A stretch of DNA of 64,000 nt from Pseudorhodoferax sp. Leaf265 (GTDB lineage: Bacteria; Pseudomonadota; Gammaproteobacteria; Burkholderiales; Burkholderiaceae_C), in assembly GCF_001422365.1 (NCBI RefSeq), contig NZ_LMMT01000021.1:6087-70086 (forward strand), in the 5' to 3' direction. Positions 16,291 through 23,690 of this stretch are shown here, piece after piece. How positions within the stretch are numbered: the first letter of the stretch is position 1; each line of letters starts with the position of its first letter. A model generated the notes under the pieces. That model was not told the DNA's origin and did no database searches. It was given only the letters and a program-made list of their open reading frames with translations. Position numbers and translations under genes: made by a program.

Positions 16291-16303
16291 CATTGCCATC
16301 GAT

Positions 16304-16330
16304 GGCGCAGCGCTGCTGCGCCCTTTCTTT
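16304..16330 (+). terminator. Hairpin with pyrimidine tail before the receptor gene
   Basis: GGCGCAGC, loop GCT, GCTGCGCC forms a perfect 8-bp stem followed by CTTTCTTT. It lies 13 bp after the DUF2946 stop codon and 49 bp before the TonB-receptor start. It could reduce read-through into the receptor gene. Confidence 0.55.
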
Positions 16331-16340
16331 GCCATGCAGC

Positions 16341-16359
16341 GGCGGGCCCTTGGCCCGCC
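16341..16359 (+). promoter_or_regulatory. Second hairpin in the leader of the TonB-receptor gene
   Basis: GGCGGGCC, loop CTT, GGCCCGCC is a second perfect 8-bp stem, 11 bp after the first. No T-run follows directly (a CTTTTTCC stretch lies 11 bp on). Two tandem stems before a receptor start suggest attenuation or mRNA stability control; no known riboswitch is recognised. Confidence 0.4.
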
Positions 16360-16378
16360 ATCCGAGAGAGCTTTTTCC

Positions 16379-18670
16379 ATGCACAAGATCACCGTGCTGC
16401 TGTCGGGCGCAGTCGCGGCCGGCGCAGCCCTGGCGCAGGCCGCAGACGATGCGCCCGAGCGCCAGAAATCCCTGGGCGTCGTGACCGTCAGCGGCGGCCA
16501 GCCCAGCTCGCTGCCCACGCAGATCCCGACCACCGTGGAGGGCGTCACGCGCGCGCAGATCGCCACCACCGTCAACGCCACCGATGCCGAGGACGCGCTG
16601 AAGTACCTGCCCAGCCTGCTGGTGCGCAAGCGCTACATCGGCGACTACAACCACGCCATCCTGTCCACGCGCGCCTCGGGCACGGGCAACAGCGCACGCT
16701 CGGCCGTCTATGCCGACGGCATCCTGCTGTCGAACTTCCTGGGCAACGGCATCGCCAACGGCACGAACTACGCGCCGCGCTGGGGCCTGGTCACGCCCGA
16801 GGAGATCGAGCGCGTGGACGTGATGTACGGCCCGTTCTCGGCCGCCTACCCAGGCAACTCGGCCGGCGCCGTGGTCGACTACGTGACGCGCATGCCGAAA
16901 AAGCTGGAGGCCCACATCCGCCTGGGCTACGCGGCCCAGCCCAACCACCTGTACGGGACGGACCGCACCTTCACCTCCTGGCAGACCAGCGCCTCGCTGG
17001 GCAACAGGAGCGGCGACTGGTCCTGGTGGCTGGCGCTGCAGCGCGGCCGCAGCGAAGGCCAGCCGCAGACCTTCGCCACCGCGCTGCAGTCGGCCGGCCA
17101 GGCCGGTGGCAGCGGCGTGCCCGTCACGGGTGCGGTACCGGGCCGCAACCTCACGGGCCAGCCCTGGTGGCTACTGGGCAGCGCCACGCAGTACACGACC
17201 GCGCAGGACCAGGCCAAGCTCAAGCTGGCCTACGACATCACGCCGCAGCTGCGCGCCAGCTACACCCTGGGCTGGTGGCAGAACCAGTCCGAAGGCCGGT
17301 CTCAGAGCTGGCTGCGCGATGCGGCCGGCAACCCCGTCTACAGCGGCCCGGTGCAGATCGACGGGCGCAGCCACCAGCTGGGCGCGACGGCCTTCCCCTC
17401 GACCGACGACGCGCAGACGCACTGGATGCACGGCTTCTCGCTCAAGAGCCGCACCCTGGGCACCTGGGACTGGGAGCTCGTGGCCAGCCTGTACGACTAC
17501 GCCCGGGACCGCCAGCGCGCGCCCACCACTGCGCTGCCGCAGGCCGCCAACGGCGGCGCGGGCACGCTGCAGACGCAGGACGGCACGGGCTGGAGCCAGT
17601 TCGCGGCCAAGGGCACTTGGCGGCCGCAGGGCGTCGGCGGGGAACACATCGTGGACTTCGGTCTGGGCCGCGATGCCTATGAACTCAACATCGCCAAGAT
17701 GGCGGTGGCCGGCGACTGGCGCAGCGGCGAGGGTGGCGCGCTCGTGAGCCAGGTCGGCGGCCGCACCAGCACCTGGTACGCCTGGGCGCAGGACGCCTGG
17801 GCCTTCGCACCGCAGTGGAAGGCCGTGCTGGGCGCGCGCTGGGAGCACTGGCAGGCCGAGGATGGCCTGAGCGCCACGGCCAGCAGCCGGCTGGCCTACG
17901 CTGCGCGCAGCCAGTCCGATGTCTCGCCCAAGGCCGCGTTGGCGTACCAGCTCACGCCGCAGACCGTGCTCAAGGCCTCGCTCGGCCGCGCCGTGCGCTA
18001 CCCCACCGTGGGCGAGCTGTATGGCGCGACCTCGGGCGGCGCGCTGGACTTCGTCAACGACCCGAACCTCCAACCCGAGAAATCCTGGACCAGCGAACTC
18101 ACGGCCGAGCGCGACCTGGGCACGGGCCTGGCCCGTGCCACCTTGTTCCACGAGACCACGCGCAATGCGCTCATCAGCCAGCTGATCCCCGGCAGCACGG
18201 TCTCGCGCGTGCAGAACGTGGACAAGGTGCGCACGTTCGGCGTGGAGTTGGCGGCCAACGCGAGCGATGTGGCCCTGCGCGGCCTGGACCTCTCCGGCAG
18301 CGTGACCTTCGCCAACAGCAAGACCGTGGCCAATGCGGCCAACCCGGCCAGCGTGGGCAAGTGGCAGCCGCGCGTGCCGCGCTGGCGCGCCACGGCGCTG
18401 GCCACCTGGCGTGCCGACGACCGCTGGTCCGCCACGCTGGCCGCGCGCTACAGCGGCCGCCAGTACAGCAACCTGGACAACAGCGACACCAACCCCTTCA
18501 CCTACTTCGGCGCCAGCCGTTACCTCACGCTGGACCTGCGGCTGCGCTGGCAGATCGACCGGCAGTGGTCGGCCGCCTTCGGCGTGGACAACCTCAACAA
18601 CCAGCAGTTCTGGGCCTTCCACCCCTATCCGCAGCGCACCTACCACGCGCAACTCCAGTTCGACCTGTGA
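16379..18670 (+). CDS. TonB-dependent outer membrane receptor, probably copper
   Basis: This 763-residue protein has a signal peptide (to about AQAADDA), a plug domain (DAEDALKYLPSLLVRKRYIGDYNH, then RVDVMYGPFSAAYPGNSAGAV) and a beta-barrel ending in FDL, with an aromatic terminal residue at the third position and hydrophobic last residue. The plug segment with VMYGPFSA is standard for TonB-dependent receptors. Its neighbours (DUF2946 upstream, YcnI-PCu(A)C downstream, cytochrome c) match gene sets for copper uptake, so a copper or copper-chelate ligand is likely, but a siderophore-type ligand is not excluded. ATG 16379 is chosen because it gives a direct signal peptide. No TonB, ExbB or ExbD gene is nearby. 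Confidence 0.85.
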   Translation: MHKITVLLSGAVAAGAALAQAADDAPERQKSLGVVTVSGGQPSSLPTQIPTTVEGVTRAQIATTVNATDAEDALKYLPSLLVRKRYIGDYNHAILSTRASGTGNSARSAVYADGILLSNFLGNGIANGTNYAPRWGLVTPEEIERVDVMYGPFSAAYPGNSAGAVVDYVTRMPKKLEAHIRLGYAAQPNHLYGTDRTFTSWQTSASLGNRSGDWSWWLALQRGRSEGQPQTFATALQSAGQAGGSGVPVTGAVPGRNLTGQPWWLLGSATQYTTAQDQAKLKLAYDITPQLRASYTLGWWQNQSEGRSQSWLRDAAGNPVYSGPVQIDGRSHQLGATAFPSTDDAQTHWMHGFSLKSRTLGTWDWELVASLYDYARDRQRAPTTALPQAANGGAGTLQTQDGTGWSQFAAKGTWRPQGVGGEHIVDFGLGRDAYELNIAKMAVAGDWRSGEGGALVSQVGGRTSTWYAWAQDAWAFAPQWKAVLGARWEHWQAEDGLSATASSRLAYAARSQSDVSPKAALAYQLTPQTVLKASLGRAVRYPTVGELYGATSGGALDFVNDPNLQPEKSWTSELTAERDLGTGLARATLFHETTRNALISQLIPGSTVSRVQNVDKVRTFGVELAANASDVALRGLDLSGSVTFANSKTVANAANPASVGKWQPRVPRWRATALATWRADDRWSATLAARYSGRQYSNLDNSDTNPFTYFGASRYLTLDLRLRWQIDRQWSAAFGVDNLNNQQFWAFHPYPQRTYHAQLQFDL

Positions 18671-18840
18671 TGAGCCCACCCCCGTTTGGACGGCTCACTG
18701 CGTGTAGCCGTCCCATCCCCCCTCCAGGGGGCGCCGCCAGCGGCCTGGCAGAGCCAGTTCCGCGGCGTCCGTTGGCACGGCCTGCTCCGCGGCGTCCGTT
18801 GGCACGGCCTGCTCCGCGGCCACTCGAACCACGGCTTGCT
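18671..18840. repeat. Intergenic repeat element with a 27-bp tandem duplication
   Basis: The segment opens with a hairpin (GGACGGC at about 18698 and GCCGTCC at about 18717), followed by a CCCCTCCAGGGGGC stretch. Two perfect 27-bp tandem units at 18759-18785 and 18786-18812, starting TCCGCGGCGTCCG, come next, with a truncated third copy after them. It resembles interspersed non-coding repeats that I recall from Comamonadaceae genomes. It separates the receptor from the copper chaperone gene. Confidence 0.6.
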
Positions 18841-18906
18841 CGCCGACTTCGTACTCCATGGCTGACATGCACCGCAGCCAACCATTGCAATGAAAGGATG
18901 ACCACC

Positions 18907-19767
18907 ATGCGCACACTTCTGCTTCCCCTGATCGCCGCCGCCGCGCCGGCCTTCGCCCACATCACGCTGCCGCCCGGCGGAGCCGCCGCCGGCAGCGACT
19001 ACGAGGCCGCGTTCCGCGTCGGCCATGCCTGCAAGGACACGGCCGCCACCACGGCCGTCACCGTCCGCCTGCCCGAGGGCTTCACGCTCGTGGAGGCCCA
19101 GCCGCGTGCCGGCTGGGCGCTTTCCAGCAGCGCGCGCGAGGTGCGCTGGACGGCCGACGCCGCCAGCGCGCTGCCCGACAAAGAGCGTGCCGAGTTCGTG
19201 GTGCGCGGCAAGCTGACCGGCCAGCCCGGCACGCTGTGCTTCCCGGTGCGCCAGGACTGCGGCACGCAGAGCGCCGACTGGGCGCAGCTGCCGGGTGCCG
19301 ACGCCAGCGCCAAGCTGCCGTTCCCGGCCGCGCGGCTGGACGTTCTGCCGCCCGGCGTGGCCGCGGTGGACGTGAAGAACGCCTGGGCCCGGCCCAGCGT
19401 GCCGGGCCAGAGCGGCACGGGCGCCTTCATGCAGCTCAGCGCGCCGCAGGGCCTGCGCCTGGTGGGCGTGGCGACGCCGCTGGCCGGCGTGGCCGAGCTG
19501 CACGAGATGCAGATGGACGGCGGCACCATGCGCATGCGCGAACTCAAGGACGGCCTGGCACTGCCGGCGCGCCAGCCCGTGGAGTTCAAGCCGGGCGGCT
19601 ACCACCTGATGCTGATGGACCTCAAGCAGCCGCTGGCCAAGGGCACGCAGCTGCCGCTGACGCTGCGCTTCGTCGACGCCAGGGGCGTGGCCAGCCAGCG
19701 CGAGGTGCAGGTGCCGGTGGGCGTGCCCGAGGGGCAGGTCGCACCGGCCGGCGGCCACGTGCATTGA
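18907..19767 (+). CDS. YcnI (DUF1775)-PCu(A)C fusion, periplasmic copper chaperone
   Basis: The 286-residue protein combines two copper-binding modules. After a 17-residue signal the mature protein begins HITLPPGG; in YcnI the N-terminal histidine binds copper. The YcnI-like domain spans roughly residues 18-155. A PCu(A)C domain follows, with the expected HEM, a later Met in MRMR, and a closing HLM, fitting the H-x-M ... M ... H-x-M copper motif. Such proteins hand copper to cytochrome oxidase or take part in copper uptake. ATG 18907 is preferred over 18898 because GAAAGGA lies at proper spacing. It is the last gene of the cytochrome-DUF2946-receptor set. Confidence 0.85.
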   Translation: MRTLLLPLIAAAAPAFAHITLPPGGAAAGSDYEAAFRVGHACKDTAATTAVTVRLPEGFTLVEAQPRAGWALSSSAREVRWTADAASALPDKERAEFVVRGKLTGQPGTLCFPVRQDCGTQSADWAQLPGADASAKLPFPAARLDVLPPGVAAVDVKNAWARPSVPGQSGTGAFMQLSAPQGLRLVGVATPLAGVAELHEMQMDGGTMRMRELKDGLALPARQPVEFKPGGYHLMLMDLKQPLAKGTQLPLTLRFVDARGVASQREVQVPVGVPEGQVAPAGGHVH

Positions 19768-19846
19768 ATCGGCCGAATATGACGCCGCGTGCGCCGAATT
19801 GAATAAGTGTGATGCCTTGATATTCCGGGTTTCGATTGAAGTCACC

Positions 19847-19944
19847 GAATATCGAGAGCCATCGTCGGAATAACTGACAGCCGAAGATTCTGCGCTTTCT
19901 TCGATCAATTCAAAGTGCCTGACGGCAATGGAGAATATCGAGAG
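19847..19944 (+). repeat. Direct repeat GAATATCGAGAG, possible activator sites
   Basis: Two perfect 12-bp copies lie at 19847-19858 and 19933-19944; the second abuts the -24 element of the predicted sigma-54 promoter. A partial inverted copy GATATTC is at 19819-19825. The surrounding stretch is much more AT-rich than the rest of the window. They may be binding sites for a sigma-54 activator such as PrsR. Confidence 0.45.
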
Positions 19945-19960
19945 GGGCATGCGGATTGCT
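19945..19960 (+). promoter_or_regulatory. Predicted sigma-54 promoter of the PEP-CTERM gene
   Basis: GGGCATG, four bases, TTGCT. The -12 part is perfect, the -24 part differs from TGGCACG at two bases, and the GG-to-GC spacing is correct. The predicted start is near 19971, about 48 nt before ATG 20019. PEP-CTERM genes under PrsK/PrsR and RpoN control are known in other betaproteobacteria. Confidence 0.55.
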
Positions 19961-19967
19961 GATTAAA

Positions 19968-19990
19968 AAGGGTCAACTCCGGTTGGCCTT
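19968..19990 (+). promoter_or_regulatory. Hairpin in the PEP-CTERM leader
   Basis: AAGGGTCAAC, loop TCCG, GTTGGCCTT pairs with one bulged G and one wobble pair and is followed by CTTCTGTTTC. It spans the predicted transcript start. It could be a terminator for upstream transcription or a 5' stabilising stem. Confidence 0.4.
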
Positions 19991-20018
19991 CTTCTGTTTC
20001 AGCATTTGAGGATCTGTT

Positions 20019-20837
20019 ATGCGACACATCACATTCACCCGCGCCGGCCTTGCGGCAACCCTGGCTCTGGCCGCCTGCGCGGCCTCGGCGGCACCCGTCA
20101 CCACCTGGACCTACGCGATCACCAGCGCGTTCGACACCGACCCCTCGGCGACGACCTTCGTGAGTTCGGGCACCAACCCGGCCAACCCGATCAACAGCAG
20201 CACCAGCTACTGGACCAGCGACACGCTGCTGCAGTGGGGCCAGAAGACCGGCAGCATCGCCGCGGGCACGCGCAGCGGCCTGGAGATCACGAACACGCCG
20301 GCCACGGGCACCGTGGACACCAACGGCAGCTTCGTCGCCGCCAACAGCTACACCCACTACAACAACAACGCACTGGGCGCCAACAGCTATACGCTCTCCA
20401 CCACCAAGATCGATTCGGTGTTGAGCCTGTATGCCGAAGGCATGGAGCAGGTATTTTCGACGGCCTACAGCGTTTACTTCCTGGAAACGCCGAACACCAA
20501 TGCCACCTGCCCCGTGAAGGAAACGAATCCCTGCAGCGACATTTTCGTCCTGGTGGGTTCTTTCGGTGAATCCTTCGTCTACAACGGCTACGAATACAGC
20601 TTCGAATTCATTTCCGATCCCTCGTTCACGCAGCTGACGGATGCCCAGTGCGTGGCGGCGGGTTACGCCGCGGGCTGCTACGGCTTTGCGACGCCGGAAG
20701 GCCAGGACTACACGGTGAACTTCGCGTTCCGCGTGGTCGCCACCGCGGTGCCGGAGCCGGCATCGGTCGCCTTGGTGGGCCTGGGCCTGCTGGGCCTGGC
20801 CGGCATCCGCCGCCGCCAGGGCACCAAACAGGGCTGA
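20019..20837 (+). CDS. PEP-CTERM sorted exoprotein (THxN-like)
   Basis: This 272-residue protein has an N-terminal signal peptide (cleavage near ASA-APV) and a C-terminal sorting tail: VPEPASVALVGLGLLGLAG followed by IRRRQG, the PEP-CTERM signal recognised by exosortase. The middle is rich in Ser, Thr, Asn and Tyr and contains SYTHYNNNAL, fitting the THxN family of PEP-CTERM proteins. These are exported and processed by exosortase and are often tied to exopolysaccharide and floc formation. It starts at ATG 20019 with GAGGA upstream. No exosortase gene is in the window. It is a single gene with an AT-rich upstream region and a sigma-54-like promoter. Confidence 0.88.
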   Translation: MRHITFTRAGLAATLALAACAASAAPVTTWTYAITSAFDTDPSATTFVSSGTNPANPINSSTSYWTSDTLLQWGQKTGSIAAGTRSGLEITNTPATGTVDTNGSFVAANSYTHYNNNALGANSYTLSTTKIDSVLSLYAEGMEQVFSTAYSVYFLETPNTNATCPVKETNPCSDIFVLVGSFGESFVYNGYEYSFEFISDPSFTQLTDAQCVAAGYAAGCYGFATPEGQDYTVNFAFRVVATAVPEPASVALVGLGLLGLAGIRRRQGTKQG

Positions 20838-20839
20838 TT

Positions 20840-21889
20840 TCAGACCTGTCCCTGGGCCAGCGCGCGCAGCGCCGTGCTGCTGCGCTGGCCGACATGGTGC
20901 GCCGGCCCGTCCAGCCAGGCCTGCGCGGCGGCGCGCCCGGCGTCGCGCAGGTGTTCAAGGAAGGGCAGGTGCGCGATGAGCCGCGTCTCGCCGCGCAGCG
21001 CGGCCAGCACCGGCCCGCCGTCCACCAGATGCCAGCGGGCGCGGGCGATGCGGGCGGCCACGCCGCCGCCGGGCCACCAGCGCATGCCGGCGTCGGCCTG
21101 CAGCGTGGCCAGCAGGTCCAGTTCGCGCAGGAACGGAGCCTGGAAGGCGATGTCCATGGCGCGCTCGGCGATCTCGGCACGCTGGCGCGCCGTGCGCGCA
21201 TGCTGGCGCGGGGCCAGCAGCACCAGCAGCGTGTCGGTGGCGCAGCGTGCATCGGCCAGCAGCGGCAGCAGGGCCGGGTTGGCGCTGTAGCCGCCGTCCC
21301 AGTACGGCTCGCCCTCGATCACCACGGTGTGGTGCAGCGTGGGCAGGCAGGCCGAGGCCAGCACCGCGTCCAGGCCGAGCGCGGCGTTGTCGAAGACCTG
21401 CAGCCGCCCGCTGTTGGCATGCGTGGCCGCGATCGCCAGTCGCGGCGCGGACGCATGGCGCAGCGCCGCGAAATCGACCTGCTCGGCCAGCAGTTCGCGC
21501 AGGGGGTCGCGGCCCAGCGGATTGAGCTCGTGCGGCGCGAACAGCTGCGACCACTGCAGCATCAGCCGCGCAAGCGGGTTGAAGGCCAGCGCCTCGTCCT
21601 GGCCCACGGTCAGCCATTCGAACGGGACGCGGCTACCGATCGCGCTCCAGAAGCCGGCCAGCGCGGCACGCGCGGCCGGGGGGCCGCCCTGCACCAGCCC
21701 ATGGGCCAGCAGCACACCGTTGATGGCGCCGGCACTGGTCCCGCTGATGCCGGAGATGGCGAAGCGATCGGCCTCCAGCAGCGCGTCCAGCACGCCCCAG
21801 GTGAAGGCGCCGTGCGCGCCGCCGCCCTGCAGGGCGAGGTTCAGGGCCGGACGTTGGGGTGTTCGAAAGGGCAGGGTGGGCCAGCGCAT
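20840..21889 (-). CDS. Patatin-like phospholipase
   Basis: This 349-residue protein has the patatin catalytic set: oxyanion glycine loop QGGGAHG (21-27), nucleophile elbow GTSAG (50-54, Ser52) and the Asp in YWDGGY near residue 205. Patatin-like enzymes hydrolyse acyl esters of phospholipids or related lipids. ATG 21889 puts the oxyanion loop close to the N-terminus, as is usual; a longer start 33 codons upstream would add unrelated sequence overlapping the next gene. It is convergent with the PEP-CTERM gene (2-bp gap). No signal peptide is seen, so it is probably cytoplasmic. Substrate unknown. Confidence 0.88.
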   Translation of the reverse strand: MRWPTLPFRTPQRPALNLALQGGGAHGAFTWGVLDALLEADRFAISGISGTSAGAINGVLLAHGLVQGGPPAARAALAGFWSAIGSRVPFEWLTVGQDEALAFNPLARLMLQWSQLFAPHELNPLGRDPLRELLAEQVDFAALRHASAPRLAIAATHANSGRLQVFDNAALGLDAVLASACLPTLHHTVVIEGEPYWDGGYSANPALLPLLADARCATDTLLVLLAPRQHARTARQRAEIAERAMDIAFQAPFLRELDLLATLQADAGMRWWPGGGVAARIARARWHLVDGGPVLAALRGETRLIAHLPFLEHLRDAGRAAAQAWLDGPAHHVGQRSSTALRALAQGQV

Positions 21890-21914
21890 GCCTGCAGCAT
21901 GCCACGGCCATCTG

Positions 21915-22286
21915 TCAGGACTTGCCGCGGTAGCGCCCGGGCCGGGCGGCGCCTTCGATGATCTGGCGCCAGGACTTGCCGGCCGCATGGAGCTGGTCCG
22001 CCGATGGGCCCAGCGGGTTGCCGTAGCGGGCGCGGGTCCAGGCCTGCAGCCTGGCCAGCTCGTCTGCAGGGGTGTGGGCGCGAAAGCGCTGCTTGAGCGC
22101 GTTGCGCTGCGCGACGGTCCAGCGCGCCACCTGTTCCTCGCTGTCGCCGGCGCCGAGCATGCCGGCCGCCAGCGCCTGCAGGGCCGCCACCTCGGCTTCG
22201 TACTGTGCGCGCAGGTCGGCGGTGGCCAAGGCGTCAGCGCCGGCGTGCGCGTTTCGGAGCGGGAGCGCCGGCGCGCAGCACGGCAT
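21915..22286 (-). CDS. Hypothetical protein, helical
   Basis: This gene codes for 123 residues from ATG 22286, which overlaps the TfoX-like gene by 53 bp. A TTG at 22229 just after that gene's stop would give 104 residues without overlap and begins at the more ordered part (ATADLRAQYEAEVAALQAL). The sequence is alpha-helical and ends with a basic tail (RPGRYRGKS). No motif or family is recognised. It is probably co-transcribed with the upstream TfoX-like gene; start uncertain. Confidence 0.55.
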   Translation of the reverse strand: MPCCAPALPLRNAHAGADALATADLRAQYEAEVAALQALAAGMLGAGDSEEQVARWTVAQRNALKQRFRAHTPADELARLQAWTRARYGNPLGPSADQLHAAGKSWRQIIEGAARPGRYRGKS

Positions 22287-22584
22287 CCCAGGCCAGCCGC
22301 GCCCAGCGCGCCGCCTCGTCGCGGTCGTCGAAGACCTCGGCCGGGGCCTCGTGGTAGTTCATGCGCGCCGGCTCGCCCTTGCGCAGGTAGGCGAAGGCCG
22401 GCAACTGCCGGGCGGTGAAGCTGGCGAGGTTGTGCGCATCGGTCTTGAGGTACAGCCGGTTGCCTGCCAGCAGCGCGAACATGCGGCCGTCATGGAACAC
22501 GCCGTGCCCGCCGAACATGCGGCGCACCGCGACAGGGCCGAAGCGCTCGAACACCTCGTGCAGGCTGTCGGCGAACTGGCTCAT
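22234..22584 (-). CDS. TfoX N-terminal domain protein
   Basis: This 116-residue protein matches the TfoX N-terminal domain: ERFGPVAVRRMFGGHGVFHDGRMFALL followed by LYLKTD, and PAFAYLRKGEPARMNYHEAPAEVFDD. The full-length competence regulator TfoX/Sxy also has a C-terminal domain, absent here. Stand-alone N-terminal domain proteins are common and mostly uncharacterised. It starts at ATG 22584, 40 bp after the secreted subunit gene, and ends in a basic RARRR tail. Confidence 0.85.
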   Translation of the reverse strand: MSQFADSLHEVFERFGPVAVRRMFGGHGVFHDGRMFALLAGNRLYLKTDAHNLASFTARQLPAFAYLRKGEPARMNYHEAPAEVFDDRDEAARWARLAWDAVLRAGAPAPKRARRR

Positions 22585-22624
22585 GGCGGTGTCGGTCCGC
22601 CGGGCAGGGCCGGCGCCAGCGTGC

Positions 22625-23197
22625 TCACCAGCTCAGGGTGACCTGCAGGGTGTCGGCGTAGGTGCCCGAGGGGACGGCGCCGGCGTTGGTCTTGTTGACG
22701 CGGGCGAAGACCGGCAGCGCGAAGGCACCGCCGTTGGCGGCCAGCGAGACGCCGACGGCGCTGCCGCTGGTGGGGTAGGCGGTGGTCATGGCGGCGTCGC
22801 TGTAGACCTCGTAGGGCAGGTAGCTGGACGTGCCCAGGCGCATGGCCCGCGTGCCGGCACCGACGCTGGCGCCCTGGCCGGGGTTGTTGCCGGCGTTCAC
22901 GCTGACCGACATGGCGTTCACGTCGGGCGAGCAGACGATCTGCGTGGTGCCCGCGCCGCCGGCACCGCCGCTGGCCGTGGCCAGCAGCACGCCCGTGAAG
23001 GTGGAAGGCTGGATGCCGAAATCCAGCGTGCCGAAGTTGGCGCTGGACGCGCTGCCCGAACTGCCCGACACGGCGCAACCGCCCGTCAGCGTCATCTGCG
23101 TCATGAGTTGGCCGCCCATGCCGCCGGCCTGTGCGGCGCTAGCAGCTGCGAGCAAGGCCGAAGCAAGGAAAAGCGAGAATTTTTGGGTGTTCATCAT
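22625..23197 (-). CDS. Spore coat U-domain secreted subunit (Csu-like), orphan
   Basis: The 190-residue protein has a signal peptide (LFLASALLAAASAAQA) and a spore coat U (SCPU) domain. The mature protein starts with a conserved cysteine strand (MTLTGGCAVSG), continues with ANFGTLDFG and a second cysteine (TQIVCSPD), and ends with the strand GTYADTLQVTLSW, typical of donor-strand-exchange pilins such as CsuA/B. Normally a periplasmic chaperone and outer membrane usher are encoded alongside; none is present on either side. It might be an orphan subunit using a remote usher, or a secreted protein with another role. ATG ATG at 23197/23194 are both possible starts. Confidence 0.82.
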   Translation of the reverse strand: MMNTQKFSLFLASALLAAASAAQAGGMGGQLMTQMTLTGGCAVSGSSGSASSANFGTLDFGIQPSTFTGVLLATASGGAGGAGTTQIVCSPDVNAMSVSVNAGNNPGQGASVGAGTRAMRLGTSSYLPYEVYSDAAMTTAYPTSGSAVGVSLAANGGAFALPVFARVNKTNAGAVPSGTYADTLQVTLSW

Positions 23198-23305
23198 GGC
23201 GTTGCGCCGGGTTTGTTCGGCTAGTGCACGATTCTCTGCTGGCAATTGTGTCGAGAAAAGCCCAGGTTGTCACATTTCGGGCAGTCGCTGTTACAAATTC
23301 CGGCT

Positions 23306-23668
23306 TCAGGCTTTGGCCATCAAGGCCACGGATGCCAACAATTCCCGCACTTTGAAGGGTTTGTCCAGGGTGCGCAGCGGCTTGAGTGCCTCCAGGCGCC
23401 TGGACGCTTCCGCGGAAACCGGGAAGGTCAGCGCGACCACGGGCAGGTCTGGACGGCACACGAATTCTCCTGCGCGCACGCGTTCGAGCAGCGTGAGCGC
23501 GTCGCTGCCGTCGTCCAGGTCCAGCACCATGCCGCCGAAGCGCCGGGCTTCCAGCATGGGCAAGGCGCGCGCGATGCTGGAGGCTTCGTGGAACTCGAAG
23601 AGACCGAGTTCACGCCCGACCGCCACCATGGTCCTGCGCATCACGAACTGGGGTTCGACCAGCAGCAC
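23306..23668 (-). CDS. Stand-alone response regulator receiver domain, divergent
   Basis: A GTG start at 23668 gives 120 residues, the size of one receiver domain; the frame is open further upstream, so the start is uncertain. The first strand is VLLVEP, so the usual pair of acidic residues is reduced to one Glu. The phospho-acceptor Asp lies in VLDLDDG, the conserved Thr in LTFPVSAEA, and the Lys in LDKPFK. No output domain is present. It follows a GAF protein gene by about 22 bp, so the two may form a small signalling pair. Whether it is phosphorylated is unclear because of the weakened acidic pocket. Confidence 0.68.
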   Translation of the reverse strand: MLLVEPQFVMRRTMVAVGRELGLFEFHEASSIARALPMLEARRFGGMVLDLDDGSDALTLLERVRAGEFVCRPDLPVVALTFPVSAEASRRLEALKPLRTLDKPFKVRELLASVALMAKA

Positions 23669-23690
23669 GGCCGGCGGGCGGGCGGGGCCG

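Noticed and set aside
13804-16629. Long minus-strand open frame (over 900 codons) opposite the ABC ATPase and cytochrome
   Set aside because: Composition is low-complexity Arg/Ala/Gln/His, with no motif, while the plus strand encodes a textbook ABC ATPase and a CLACH cytochrome.
18759-18820. 27-bp tandem repeat as a coding repeat
   Set aside because: A minus-strand frame would give a nine-residue repeat, but it has no start signal or family and lies between two well-defined plus-strand genes.
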